Source: Moringa oleifera (Eukaryota; Streptophyta; Magnoliopsida; Brassicales; Moringaceae). Taken from it: a DNA stretch of 64,000 nt. The position numbers and the translations under genes were made by a program. The stretch covers positions 1 to 64,000 of the forward strand of contig JAJFZO010000469.1 in NCBI GenBank assembly GCA_021397835.1, given 5' to 3'. Below the pieces are notes generated by a model. That model saw nothing but the letters and a program-made list of their open reading frames with translations. It was not told the origin of the DNA and searched no databases. Of this stretch, positions 47,423-58,470 are shown in pieces. The first letter of the stretch is position 1; every line of letters starts with the position of its first letter.

Positions 47423-47423
<1 letters not shown>

Positions 47424-47492
<69 letters not shown>

Positions 47493-47501
47493 GTATATAT
47501 A
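47424..47501. repeat. (CA)n microsatellite followed by (TA)n
   Basis: About 31 uninterrupted CA units (47,424-47,485) followed by TATATA repeats, inside the presumed intron just upstream of the transposase start. Confidence 0.97.
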
Positions 47502-47544
47502 GAATCAAGTTAATGTGCTAACATATGATGTGTTAAATATTAGA

Positions 47545-50500
47545 ATGGACAAGACTTGGATGTTCGCTGATAGAAGGTCAAATGAGTATGATATAGGTGT
47601 AACTAATTTCTTGGAATATGCCATTCGAAATTCTGATAATCCTGAGCATGTTCGTTGTCCATGCATTAAATGTGGTAATATGAAACGTCTGACTCCACGT
47701 GAGATACAAGATCATTTATTTGTTAATGGAGTTGATTGAAGTTACATTAATTGGATATGGCATGGGGAAGCATGTCTTGATGGGCCTTCTACAACTCGAA
47801 ATGCTACAGCTAATAGGGAGGTCGTCCAAGAGGAAGAAGTTGATAACATTGTGGAGATGGTTCAAGATGCATTTGTAGAGTACAATGGTAATGTTAACCA
47901 GTTCATGAAGTTACTTAGTGATGCTGAGAAACCTTTGTATTTTGGATCATCAAAATTCACGAAACTCTCTGCTCTAGTTAAACTTTACAATTTGAAGGCG
48001 AAGTACAATTGGTCTGACCAGAGCTTCAATGAACTTTTAAATTTGATATCTGAAATGTTGTCAGAGAATAATGAAATGCCTACATCTATGTATGATGCCA
48101 AAAAAATATTAAATGCATTAGGCATGGAGTATCACAAGATCCATGCATGTCCGAATGATTGCATATTATATCGAAAGGAGTTTGAAAATGAGATTCAGTG
48201 TCCAACTTGTGGTCTTTCTAGATGGAAAATAATGAAGAACAGTAACATGATACAGACCGGGGTGCCAGCTAAGGTGTTATGGTATTTTCCACCAATACCT
48301 AGGTTCAGAAGAATGTTTAGAAGCTTTGAAATATCGAAACATTTGACATGGCATTCAAGTCAAAAAGAAGTTGATGGCCAGTTGAGGCATCCGTCAGATA
48401 CACCATCATGGAAAATAGTTGACTATATGTGGCCAGAATTTGCAGTAGAACCAAGAAACTTAAGGCTTGCTATTTCAGCTGATGGGATTAATCCTCATAG
48501 TACATTAAATAGTCGATATAGTTGTTGGCTAGTTGTTATGGTGACATATAATTTATCATCATGGTTAACAATGAAGAGAAAGTTCATGATGTTAACACTA
48601 TTAATATTAGGCCCTAAACAACCTGGTAATGATATAGACATTTACTTGGCACCACTCATAGAAGACTTGCGGATATTGTGGGACACTGGTGTGGAAGTTT
48701 ATGACGCGTACCAAAAAGAATAGTTCAACTTGAGAGCTATTTTGATGTGGACTATTAATGATTTTCCTGTTTATGGTAATTTATCTGGTTGTACAGTTAA
48801 AGGTTACAATGCTTGTCCTATCTGTGTTAAAAATACCAATGCAGTTCGTTTGTAGCACAGTAAGAAAATGTCATATATTGGACATAGAAGATTTTTACCA
48901 CGACATCATCCTTATCGTAAATAGAAGAAAGCTTTTAATGGGAAACAAGAATTTAGAGTTGCTCCACAACCATTAACTGGTGAAGAGGTCTTCTCTAAGG
49001 TTCAAAGTTTATCAAATTCTTGGGGGAAGTCGAAAAAATAACATCAACGAAATAATGAAGATGTGATTTCACAATGTTGGAAGAAGAGATCAATTTTCTT
49101 TGACTTACCATACTGGAAGTCCTTACATGTCAGACATGTGCTTGATGTTATGCATATAGAAAAGAATGTATGTGATAGTCTTGTAGGCACATTGCTTAAT
49201 ATTGCGGGAAAATCAAAGGATGGGGTAGCAGCTAGAATGGATCTACAAGAAATGGGATTAAGGTATGAATTGGTACCACAACATCACAATAATCGTACAT
49301 TTTTACCACCTGCATGCTATACATTGTCGAGAGATGAAAAAATGAGATTTTGTAAAGTGCTCAGTGAGATTAAGGTGCCAGATGGGTATTCTTCAAATAT
49401 TAGAAATCTTGTTTCTATGGATGACTTGAAGCTATATGGGTTAAAGTCGCATGATTGTCACACTTTAATGCAACAACTCTTACCTATTGCTCTACGAGCA
49501 GTGTTATCGAAACATGTCAGATATGCTTTAATTAGACTTTACATGTTCTTCAATTCGTTATGCCAAAAGGTGGTAGATATTTCTAAGTTAGATGACATCT
49601 AACATGAACTTGTGACAACACTATGTGTACTAAAAAAGTACTTTCCTCTCAGTTTCTTTGATGTTATGGTTCATTTAACTGTTCACCTAGTTAGAGAAGT
49701 AAAACTATATGGTCCTGTATATTTGAGGTGGATGTACCCATTTGAAAGATACATGAAGGTGTTGAAGGCTTATGTTCGAAATCGTAACAGGCCTGAGGGA
49801 TGTATCGCTGAATCATACATTGCAGAAAAGGCACTAGAATTTTGTGCAGATTATTTATCGAATACAGAATCTGTTGGGATTCTTGTAAGGAAGAATGTAT
49901 TTGATTATTTAACTCAAAATTGAAGACCTTTAGCTGGTGGATGGATTGAACAAGTTTTCCATTATCTTCTTCAACAAGCCCATTTATATGTTTTAACGAA
50001 TACAAGTGAAGTTCGACCTTACATAAGGTAATATTTATAACCCATTTATTATACCATATTAAAGACAATTTCAATTGTTTACATGAATTGTTCTTATCAT
50101 GCAGCGAGCATTTAAACCAATTAACTGTTGACAATCCCATGAAGTCAAAAAGACAAAAGTGGTTGCATGATGAGCATAATCGCACCTTCATTAATTGGTT
50201 ACACATACGGGTAAGTATCTTTACAAGTCCACCGTTAAGTTATATGTGTCCATAATGGTTAATCTAATACATTATTTATTGTAGTTTGGGTATCAACTTT
50301 CATCGTCTAATCATAATATTTCAGCAACTTTACGATGGATTGCTCATGGCCCTCAAGTCACAGTAATCAAGTATCTTGGATACATCATTAATGGTTGTCG
50401 TTTTTACACAAAAGAAAGAGACAACTCAAGAGTGCACCAAAACAGTGGAGTCACTTTAATTGCTAATACCATGTGAATTTCGAGTGCAAAAGATAAAAAT

Positions 50501-50917
50501 CCAGTATATGGTGACATGGTATTTTATGGGGTAATACAAGAGATATGGGAGCTGGATTACACTTTATTTAGAGTCCCAGTTTTTAAATGTGATTGGATTG
50601 AGAATAGTCATGGTGTTAAAATTGATGATCTAGGAGTTATTCTTGTTGATCTTAATCGGATTGGGCATAAAAATGATCAATTTATACTAGCGTCACAAGC
50701 GAGATAAGTATTTTATGTTGAAGATCCAATCGATACAAAATGGTCCCTTGTAATGTCAACACCTCGAAAAGACTTTGATGAAGAAGATGATTTGAGTGAC
50801 ATTAGTCTGGATCATATGCCTTTTTGTAATAATTTACCATCTGTTGAACTCTTCGATCAAATAGACGATAATGCAGTTACATATACTAGAGAAGATGGTG
50901 AAGGAGTATGGGTTTGA
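47545..50917 (+). pseudogene. CACTA TNP2-type transposase, nonsense-riddled
   Basis: Three exons by frame and splice signals: 47,545-50,027, 50,105-50,210 and 50,285-50,917. Translation starts MDKTWMF, the usual start of TNP2 proteins. Domains in order: transposase-associated Cys-rich domain (residues ~1-75, RCPCIKCGN), TNP2/Transposase_21 core (CPTCGLSRWK near 220, HLTWH near 270, HVLDVMHIEKNVCDS near 531), DUF4218 (SHDCH near 634, RWMYPFER near 728), and DUF4216 in exon 3 (DYTLFRVPVFKCDW, FILASQAR). The protein cuts and joins the element ends in the nucleus. Nine in-frame stops (47,737; 48,721; 48,853; 48,922; 49,039; 49,600; 49,921; 50,474; 50,705) interrupt it, yet I found no frameshift. 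Several stops sit where the family has Gln or Trp, fitting C-to-T decay. Confidence 0.93.
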
Positions 50918-51077
50918 CTAATATGATAGGTAATGTTAAACTTTGCATATGCCTTATATTTTTTTTTTTATTTTCTTGTTGAAGTAAGTTTTTACATGTT
51001 ACTTTTCATTGCTTTTAACTTTATATGTTTTTATGAATATGTATTGTTAATTTGCTGGTATTTAATTTGCAGATTTA

Positions 51078-54000
51078 ATGGGTCCATCAAATCAACCTGA
51101 TCATGCCTCACAGAAATGCAAAAAATGAGGCATTACCACTATGCCTGATGTTATTAAGTGTAGATCAATGGGACAAAAGATATCAGTCCAATTAAATAAG
51201 AAAGGACAGCCAATCAGAAAGCATGGTGCAACGATGAACAGTTATATTGGTGTTATTGTACGACATACAATGCCTATTACACTTAACAATTAGCATGCTA
51301 TCCCAGAGGAGTTAAAGAATAAGATTTGGGAAACAATTTTGGTACGTGTTATAAAATATGCAAGTGCTTACATTTAAAATTAAATTATATGCTCATGATT
51401 TGTTTTCATTGATTTGTGTACATGTGTTTTATAGGGGACATATGTCATTGATGTAACTTTGAAAAGGTATGGACTCCAATCTACTGCACAAAAATGGAAG
51501 AGCTTCAAAACCATTCTTATGAGGAAATACATCCTGCCTTTTATGGATGACCTAGAATACTTGAGGCTGCCACCAGCAAAATATAGAAGTTTCATAGATT
51601 TAGATGTTTGGCATGCATTTGTGAACTCTCGCCTTTCAGAGGAGTTTCAAGTATTACATTAACTAAATATAGATGTTTATTTGTGAAACTTTCACTAAAG
51701 ATTGATTATTTGTTTATATTACAGCGAAAGAGAATTGTTGCAATAGAGAGAAGAAAGAAAAATATATATGATCATCGTCTTACTCGAAAAGGATTTGCAG
51801 GGTTAGAGATCGAATTTGTAAGTCAATTAAGTTTTTTTTTTTTTTGCACAAATTTTTTAACATGTGTTGGATCCTTTTTGTTCACTTTAATTAACTACAT
51901 CAAATGTTTTTGTATGATTACTTGTAGAAGAAGTCATTGGGTACTGAGGAAGAAATTGATCGTGCTACATTATGGAAAGCAGCAAGATGTAACAAACAAG
52001 GACGATACACAAATGAAGTGACCAAAGAGTGTGCTGAAAGGATTGTATGTATTTGATGAGTCTTTACTTCCATTTGATTTGTATTTATTCAAATGTCACA
52101 TTCATGTAACAATTGCATTTTGACTTGTAGGATGAGTTAATGACACAGGAAAGTCAAGGTACATTTAAACCAGTACCTGTGAATGATGTCTTCACAAAAG
52201 CTTTAGGCACGCCTGAACATCCTGGTCGTGTTAGAGGTCAGGGATCTGGGGTAACTATAACCTCATATTTTGGGAGGATCAAAACATATATCGTACCAGT
52301 AAATGAAGCACCATATGATAAAGAAGGTTTTATGAACATGATGAAGTGGTTCTCGAAACATAAAGATGTTTTAGATGACATTGTGTTAGACAGAGTTACT
52401 ATCCAACCGGACATCATTCAAATGCCATTTTGTTCAAGTAGAGCTAGTAATAACATAGTTGGAATAGATGATAATGAAAAAAGTCCGACATCGCCTCCTG
52501 AACCTTCACCAATTGGTCCGTTGAAGCCTACACTGTGCAGTAGTAAGGTATGTTACATGTTATATTTCTATTAAAGAAAAGAATTAAAGTTTTAAGACAT
52601 TAAATTGTGCTTTGATTATTTATTGTAGTGTGTACAATGCGATTTGTACATTGGTTCTTTGGAGGATATCATGGCCTATGGATCAGTTTTCATAGATACT
52701 ACTATGAATCAAACCATCCATGGGCATCCTCTGCTTGATGGAGATGTTAGGGTGATAGTGGATGTAGCTATTCGGGGCGATGCTCGTTTGCCTCGCCCAA
52801 TAGTAGAGGCAGAAATTTTTATTGTATTTGAAGCAGTTGGCACACATGTTGCTTGGCCACGAGATTGGGTCATCACACGTGACTGTGAGGTATTTTAAGA
52901 CAAAAGTTGAAATTTTTTTAGTTTATTTATTGGATATGACTTCTTAACTATTTTATTTCTAGTCAATGAATAGAGAAAAGATGCAAAAGTTACAAGTTAG
53001 AAAAGCATCAACATTGATGAAACAACCATCATTGCAACAATTGTCTTCTATTGGGTTGCCATTATCATTGAAGGTATTGCATGAGCATGTCACAAAAGTA
53101 ATGGATCATGATGGAGTCATCACCATTCCTTTGCAAAAAGAGGTATTTGCTAATGAGGGCTCCATATATGTGATGCGAGAAGATATAATACAATTTTGTC
53201 ACATGAAAGAGATAAGCGTTACTATCATTCAAGCTTACATTGTGTACGCGTTTTATTCTTTTATTAGTTTATTGATCTTACAATTATGTCATATTCATAT
53301 TTGTAAATGTTTTTTATATTTTCAGTAAACTTTACAAAGATTTGGTTGCACTGGACTTCAATCAAAATATTTTATTTGCTGATCCATCGATGGTATCAGT
53401 TGTGAGCGGTATAAAGATAGAAGATCAAGCTCGTCATATTGCAACTAGATTAGCTCAACCATGTGACAAAGGAGTAGTGATCTTTCCATATAACAGCGTG
53501 TAAGCATGAACTTAATTTTTTTAATTGCATTAGTTAAATAACTAATAATTTAATTTTCTTAATAATTTAGGCATCATTGGATGTTGGTGATTGTTGAGCC
53601 GTGGGCGTTCACATATACAGTTTTTGATCCTCTAGGGCATGGTTCTCGCACTGAGTTAGACATGCTCATGTCCATGTGAGTTTAATTATTTTACACTTAC
53701 ATTAGTATATGTAATTGCAATTTCAAGATTAGTAACTTTTCTCCTTTTTTTTTAACTCTTTTAGAATGTTTTTCACAATTGACATGCCATCTATTAGCTG
53801 ACGGAATTGCCAAAGTATTGTTGCTAAGGTATTTATATGATGGACCATATGTTATATTAAATTTTATTATCTTTAGTCATAAAATGTAACATCTAAATTA
53901 TGCTAATGCAGTGTCCACGTCAATCTTCTAACCATGAGTGCGGATATTATGTGATGAAATACATGAGGGATATCATTAACAGACATAACAATGATGCACC

Positions 54001-54199
54001 ATACTCGAAAATAGTAAGTTTTTAAATAATTTGTTTCTATAAAATGTTGTGTATAATATTGAAATTATAATTGTACTAACTTTTATATTTTTTACATGTA
54101 TAGCTAATGGATATTGATACCTACAGTCAGTCTGAGCTTGATGATGTTAGACAAGAGTTTGGACAATACATATGGAGCATTATATTAGGATTTAGGTAA
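51078..54199 (+). pseudogene. CACTA second gene: Transposase_24 plus Ulp1-like protease
   Basis: Twelve exons follow from conserved frames and GT-AG borders: 51,078-51,341; 51,435-51,650; 51,725-51,817; 51,928-52,044; 52,131-52,547; 52,629-52,889; 52,963-53,243; 53,326-53,499; 53,571-53,675; 53,765-53,828; 53,912-54,013; 54,104-54,199. Exons 2-5 form the plant transposase_24 region (LWKAARCNKQGRYTNE, GTPEHPGRVRGQGSGVT). Exon 6 has the IHGHPL ... GTHVAWP block (DUF8039-like). Exons 8-12 form a Ulp1/C48 cysteine protease-like domain with HHWMLVIVEPW, VFDPLG, a CPRQSSNHECGYY segment holding the Q and Cys, and the end VRQEFGQYIW. His, Asp, Gln and Cys are all visible. Stops at 51,126, 51,291 and 53,799 (in place of Trp) inactivate it. 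No frameshift found. Such fusions are known in plant CACTA elements; the protease role in transposition is unclear. Confidence 0.9.
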
Positions 54200-54912
54200 A
54201 AGTGTAGGACTTATATTTTAAATTTTGGAATGCATTATATAGTAGTTAGGAATTGAAAGTATTTGCTTTTTAACTTTTAATTTGTAAATTAATTTTCCTC
54301 TATGTGTTTCATACATAGTTAGAAGGTCACATAGATGAGAATTACGATTCATTATAGTTTCGAAATGGTAATCAATATATGTTATATTGAAGTGTATTAT
54401 GATAAAAGAAGTGATCATGAATGTACGCTACATTGAATTAAAATATATTGTGACTTAATGAAGTAATGGTGGTGTCAAATTGTATTGAGGTATGGTGGTG
54501 GTGTAAGATTGCAATAAAGTGTATGAATACTATTGAAGTGCTTTTTAGTTTGAAAAGTGGTGGTGATGTGTTATATTTTATTGAAGTGTAGTAGTAGTAT
54601 TAAAATCATTTGTGATGGTTTACTTTTTAATTATATGCAATATTTTTTATATTTTTAAATTTTATTTTTAAGTAAATAGAAAAATGTGAAATCCTAAGCA
54701 AAAAAATTTGATTTTGAAAAAAAAGTAATCAAATAATGATTAAAAATATGAATTATAATTACAAAATTAAGATTATCAAAAATTAAATAATGATTTAATT
54801 TTAAATTATTATACGTTAAAAACAAAATTTAAATAGTAATTTAAATTTTTAATTATTTATCAATTTAGTTTTTATTTTTTAAAAAAAATTAATAAATAAA
54901 AAGTGATATTTT
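54200..54912. other. CACTA 3' untranslated / AT-rich region
   Basis: Very AT-rich, with a loose ~60-base repetition of the type GTGGTGGTG ... TATTGAAGTG at 54,460-54,620. No coding signal. Confidence 0.6.
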
Positions 54913-55382
54913 TATTCACAGTTTTAGAATTGTGAACAAAACTTTAATAAACTGTGAATTAAAGTGTGGTATTCAAACTTTTATTCACAGTTCTATAACT
55001 GTGAACAAATCTTTAATAAACTGTGAACTAATATAGGTTTATTCATAGTTCTATAACTGTGAACAAAACGTTAATGAACTGTGAACTAATATAGTTTTAT
55101 TAATAGTTCTATAACTGTGAACAAAACCTTAATGAACTGTGAACTAACATAGTTTTTATTCACAGTTCTATAACTTTGAACAAAACCTTAATGAACTGTG
55201 AATTAATATAGTTTTATTCATAGTTCTATAACTGTGAACAAAACATTAATGAACTGTGAACTAAATTCGTTTTATTCACAGTTTTAGAACTGTGAACTAT
55301 TTTCACTGACTTTTGTTCACATCAACATAGTCCACAGTTTTACAACTGTGAACAAAAACCATTAAAAATCTGTGAATAAAAG
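54913..55382. repeat. Right subterminal repeats, ~62-bp higher-order units
   Basis: About six tandem units of ~62 bp. Each has a palindrome TTCACAGTTCTATAACTGTG (plus the AA that follows) and a half-site AACTGTGAACTAA, then a less regular end. They are the same motif as the left blocks and probably bind the element's own protein. The regular tandem arrangement is found only at this end. Confidence 0.9.
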
Positions 55383-55399
55383 GCTATTTTGTTGTAGTG
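55383..55399 (-). repeat. CACTA right terminal inverted repeat
   Basis: On the minus strand reads CACTACAACAAAATAGC, followed on the plus strand by the TTT target copy at 55,400-55,402. Confidence 0.9.
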
Positions 55400-55402
55400 T
55401 TT

Positions 55403-56580
55403 CAAAGCAGTAAATTGCATGTTTCAAATTGATCAAGATAAATCTAGAGGTGGATAAGAATCTTATTGATGCCCAGTGGAGTTGAAAACAAAAGCGAAAA
55501 TCTGACAGGGAACATTTAGATTTAACAACATCAAAGACATAATAAACCTGAAGTTGTTGTCAAGATTAAATTTGTCGATGTGATCAACCTCAAGAAAGAA
55601 AACGTTTACATTTTGATCAAAACTTTATGATAAAATGACTGAAAGATTATTGCACTTTAAAAGAAGAAGAAGAAAAAGAAGAAGAAAAAGAAGAAAAAGG
55701 GGGAGATAAAAAAAAAAGAAAAGAAAAAGGGAAACAAGAAGAAAGACAATTTAAAGAAGGAAAGAGAAACGGCTATTACATCTACATAAATATGCATACA
55801 TGATGCATTTCACACATTTTATCTTGAAAAAAGTGGATAAGCCTGTTAATGAAGGCATAAACAATCTCTTGACCATTTTAAAACCCCTTGTTAGATAAAT
55901 CGTTTATTTTTCTCATTTAAAAAAAAATTCCCATAACTAGCACAGTTGTCAATGATTTTTTTTTACTGAAGATAGTTATTAGTGAATATTTTTTGGTAGA
56001 CAAAATTCTTTAGATTTTTTAAAATGATTTTCAGTGGATAAAGTCTTTTCAATTCCTTAGAATAGTTATCAATTGACGAAACTCTTGATCAAAATAGCTG
56101 TCGATGGATAAAAACTATTTAAATTTTCTAATACAATTATCAGTGGACAAAACCTTCAGATTATAGAATGACCATCCTTAAAGCGATTATAGATTTTCTA
56201 AAATTGATGTCATCCTTATAACGAAGGTTTCCATTTTCAAAGTTGATGTTGTTATTAGAATGGAACCTTTTTTAGATTTATTTATTTGTTTTTATTATTA
56301 TTTAGTTGAGGTCATCATTAAAACAGAGCCTTTTAAATTTCTCAAAGCATCGTTAACTATTGTTGAATGAAACATACAGAAACTATTTGGTCTCCCCCAA
56401 GAAAACGTTATTTACAACACTATGGTCTTGCTACATGTAACCAAAAAAAAGAGATGAGAATGAAGAAGAGCAAGTCAAGAAAGCAAAGAGGTGAAAGTTC
56501 CCAAGCCTTGAGGCCAAATTTAGGTGTCTTAAATCTTTACCTAGCTTTTGATTCTCAAAAAATGAACAAAGAGAGGCAGC
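55403..56580. other. Gypsy 3' noncoding region, right part, with purine tract
   Basis: Continuation of the region left of the CACTA. It has a long purine-rich stretch (55,655-55,770, mainly AAGAAGAAG and GGGGGAGA) and repeated GTGGA(T/C)AAA-type sentences (55,970-56,160). A short purine run, AACAAAGAGAGGCAG, sits directly before the LTR and may be the polypurine tract. No gene seen. Confidence 0.65.
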
Positions 56581-56599
56581 TGTAGACACCCATTTTGCA

Positions 56600-56935
56600 A
56601 CATATACTGCAGCATTTTGTAGCAATACTGCAGTCGCATTGTGCAGCATATAATGTAGCATTTTCTAGCAATGCTGCAACTGCATTATATAGCATATAAT
56701 GCAACACTTTGTAGCATCGCTGCAACATTCTATAGCATATGTAGCGAGGCTATAATTACTATAGCTATTTTCTGCAGCATATGCTACAATACTGCAACAT
56801 TCTACAATAATGCTACAGTACTGCAATGTTGTAATTGCTATAGTTGTATTTTGTAGCATATGCTGCAACTGCATTTTGCAGCATATGCTGCAATTTTGCA
56901 AATGCTGCAAAGACATTACAACAAAGCAGCATTAT
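56600..56935. repeat. GCAGCATTTTGTAGCA-type tandem repeats in LTR
   Basis: Some 14 short imperfect copies of a motif like TGCAGCATTTTGTAGCAA, in both orientations (GCTGCAA and TTGCAGC), so the block can fold on itself. Confidence 0.8.
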
Positions 56936-57929
56936 AGCTACCTATTACTGTCTTAAAGGTAGACTTGGCCTAGGTATACAAATACCTGCCTTAACCAAAA
57001 GCTTAAGAGGGATTAGGAGAGGGAGTGTTAAAGAGAGAATGTCAAGAAATTTTAGAGTTAGAAGAATATTTGAAGAAGTTGTAAAAAATGGAAATAATAG
57101 TGTAAGAAAGAATTCAAGAGATTTTTTTTAGTAAAGAGAGATTTAAAGGAAAAATTTTCAAATATTACTTCCTCTTGAAGAACAAGGCAACCTTTCATGT
57201 GATTTTATCATTAACTTTTTTTTTGTTTTTTTTAATATTTTTTATTTGTTTACTTAATTGGTATTATATGTGTGTGTGTGTGTATATATATGTATATATA
57301 TATATATATATGGATATATATATATACATATATTATTTCTCTTGCATAAATGTATTCTTTTACTATCTTTATGTCATTCTCACTTGCATTTTTATTTATC
57401 TTGCACATTGATGTTTTTCATATTTTTTTTATTTACGAGTACACATATATTTTTATGCTTTTATGTTAAATATATGAAAAGTTATGTAAAAATTGGATAG
57501 TGTATGAAAGTAATGAGTAAGAAAATGTAATTTAATAGGAAATGGATAGGATGTGATATATAAACTAAAAAAAAAATTGAAAAAAGAGGGTTATGGGAGT
57601 AATATATGCTTTCATATTGAATACATGAAATTTGCTTGAAATAACAAGAAAAAGGGGAGAAAAAAAAAAAAGAAGAGAAAGATAGGTAACTAGGGTTATT
57701 TTAAAATAATAAATTTATATTATTTATAATATAAAATTATTAAGTAAATTAAGTTTTATTTTTATTTTTTACTCAATTTTAACTATGTTTTCAAAGAAAA
57801 TAAAATCACTTTGATGTTATTTTAATTTCTTAAAAAATTAAATTCTTAATAGTATAAAATCATTCAAGGGAGTTGTTGTTTCAAAAAAATTATTTTAAAA
57901 ATAATAATATGTGTTTTAACCTTTTAGGA

Positions 57930-58470
57930 AATATGAAAAAAATCTCGACAGAGAGATTTTCATATTTTTTAATATACGAATTATTTTTATTAAAAGCTAA
58001 AATAAATAAAATATATATTTTAAGTTTTTTAGGGATACAAAAAAAAATTTTAAAGAGAGATTTTTATATTTTAATATAAAAAACTACTTAATATTTTTGA
58101 AAAATATAAAAAATCTCAAGAGAGAGGACTTTATAGTTTTTAGTAATAAAAATATTATTTTAAAATATAAGTGTTTCAAGTTTTGAGGAGTATGAAAAAT
58201 CTCAAGAAAGTAGTTTTTATATTTTTTAATATAAAAATAATTTTTAAAATATTTATTTAATGTTTTTAAGAAATATAAAAAAATTTCAAGAGAGATTTTC
58301 ATACTTTCTGATATAAAATTTATTTTGAAAAAATAAAATAAGTATTTAATATTTTTTTGAAAAATGTGAAAAGATCTCAAGAAAAGATTTTCATATTTTC
58401 TTATAATTTTAAAAAATAAAAATATATATTTTTTCAAAAATCTCAAGAGAAAAATTTTTATATTCTTTAA
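57930..58470. repeat. ~90-bp AT-rich tandem repeat with hairpin core
   Basis: Six diverged copies of a unit centred on AATCTCAAGAGAGATTTT, whose AATCTC and GAGATT arms pair, followed by a TATTTTTTAATATAAAA tail. It lies within the LTR. Confidence 0.75.

Larger units (their letters stand above)
42313..55399 (+). mobile_element. CACTA (En/Spm superfamily) transposon, 13.1 kb
   Basis: The left end is CACTATAAGAAAAATGG. The right end, read on the minus strand, is CACTACAACAAAATAGC; about 13 of 17 positions agree. Both flanks are TTT, the 3-bp target duplication typical of CACTA elements. Subterminal palindromes (TTCACAGTT ... AACTGTGAA) occur at both ends, as for the transposase-binding repeats of En/Spm. 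Inside, both genes are on the plus strand: a TNP2 transposase (47,545-50,917) and a gene with transposase-24 and Ulp1-like domains (51,078-54,199). The structure is complete but both genes have nonsense codons, so it would need a helper to move. It is inserted in the gypsy element's 3' noncoding part and is therefore younger. Confidence 0.95.

Noticed and set aside
49691..50206. 171-residue minus-strand gene opposite the CACTA transposase
   Set aside because: It is the antisense shadow of conserved TNP2 exons and runs across their splice sites.
57175..57500. Membrane-like hydrophobic proteins of 78-80 residues
   Set aside because: They are translations of (TG)n and (TA)n simple sequence inside the LTR.
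58084..58446. 120-residue minus-strand protein rich in Phe, Lys and Ile
   Set aside because: Translation of the ~90-bp AT-rich tandem repeat in the LTR; no family resemblance.
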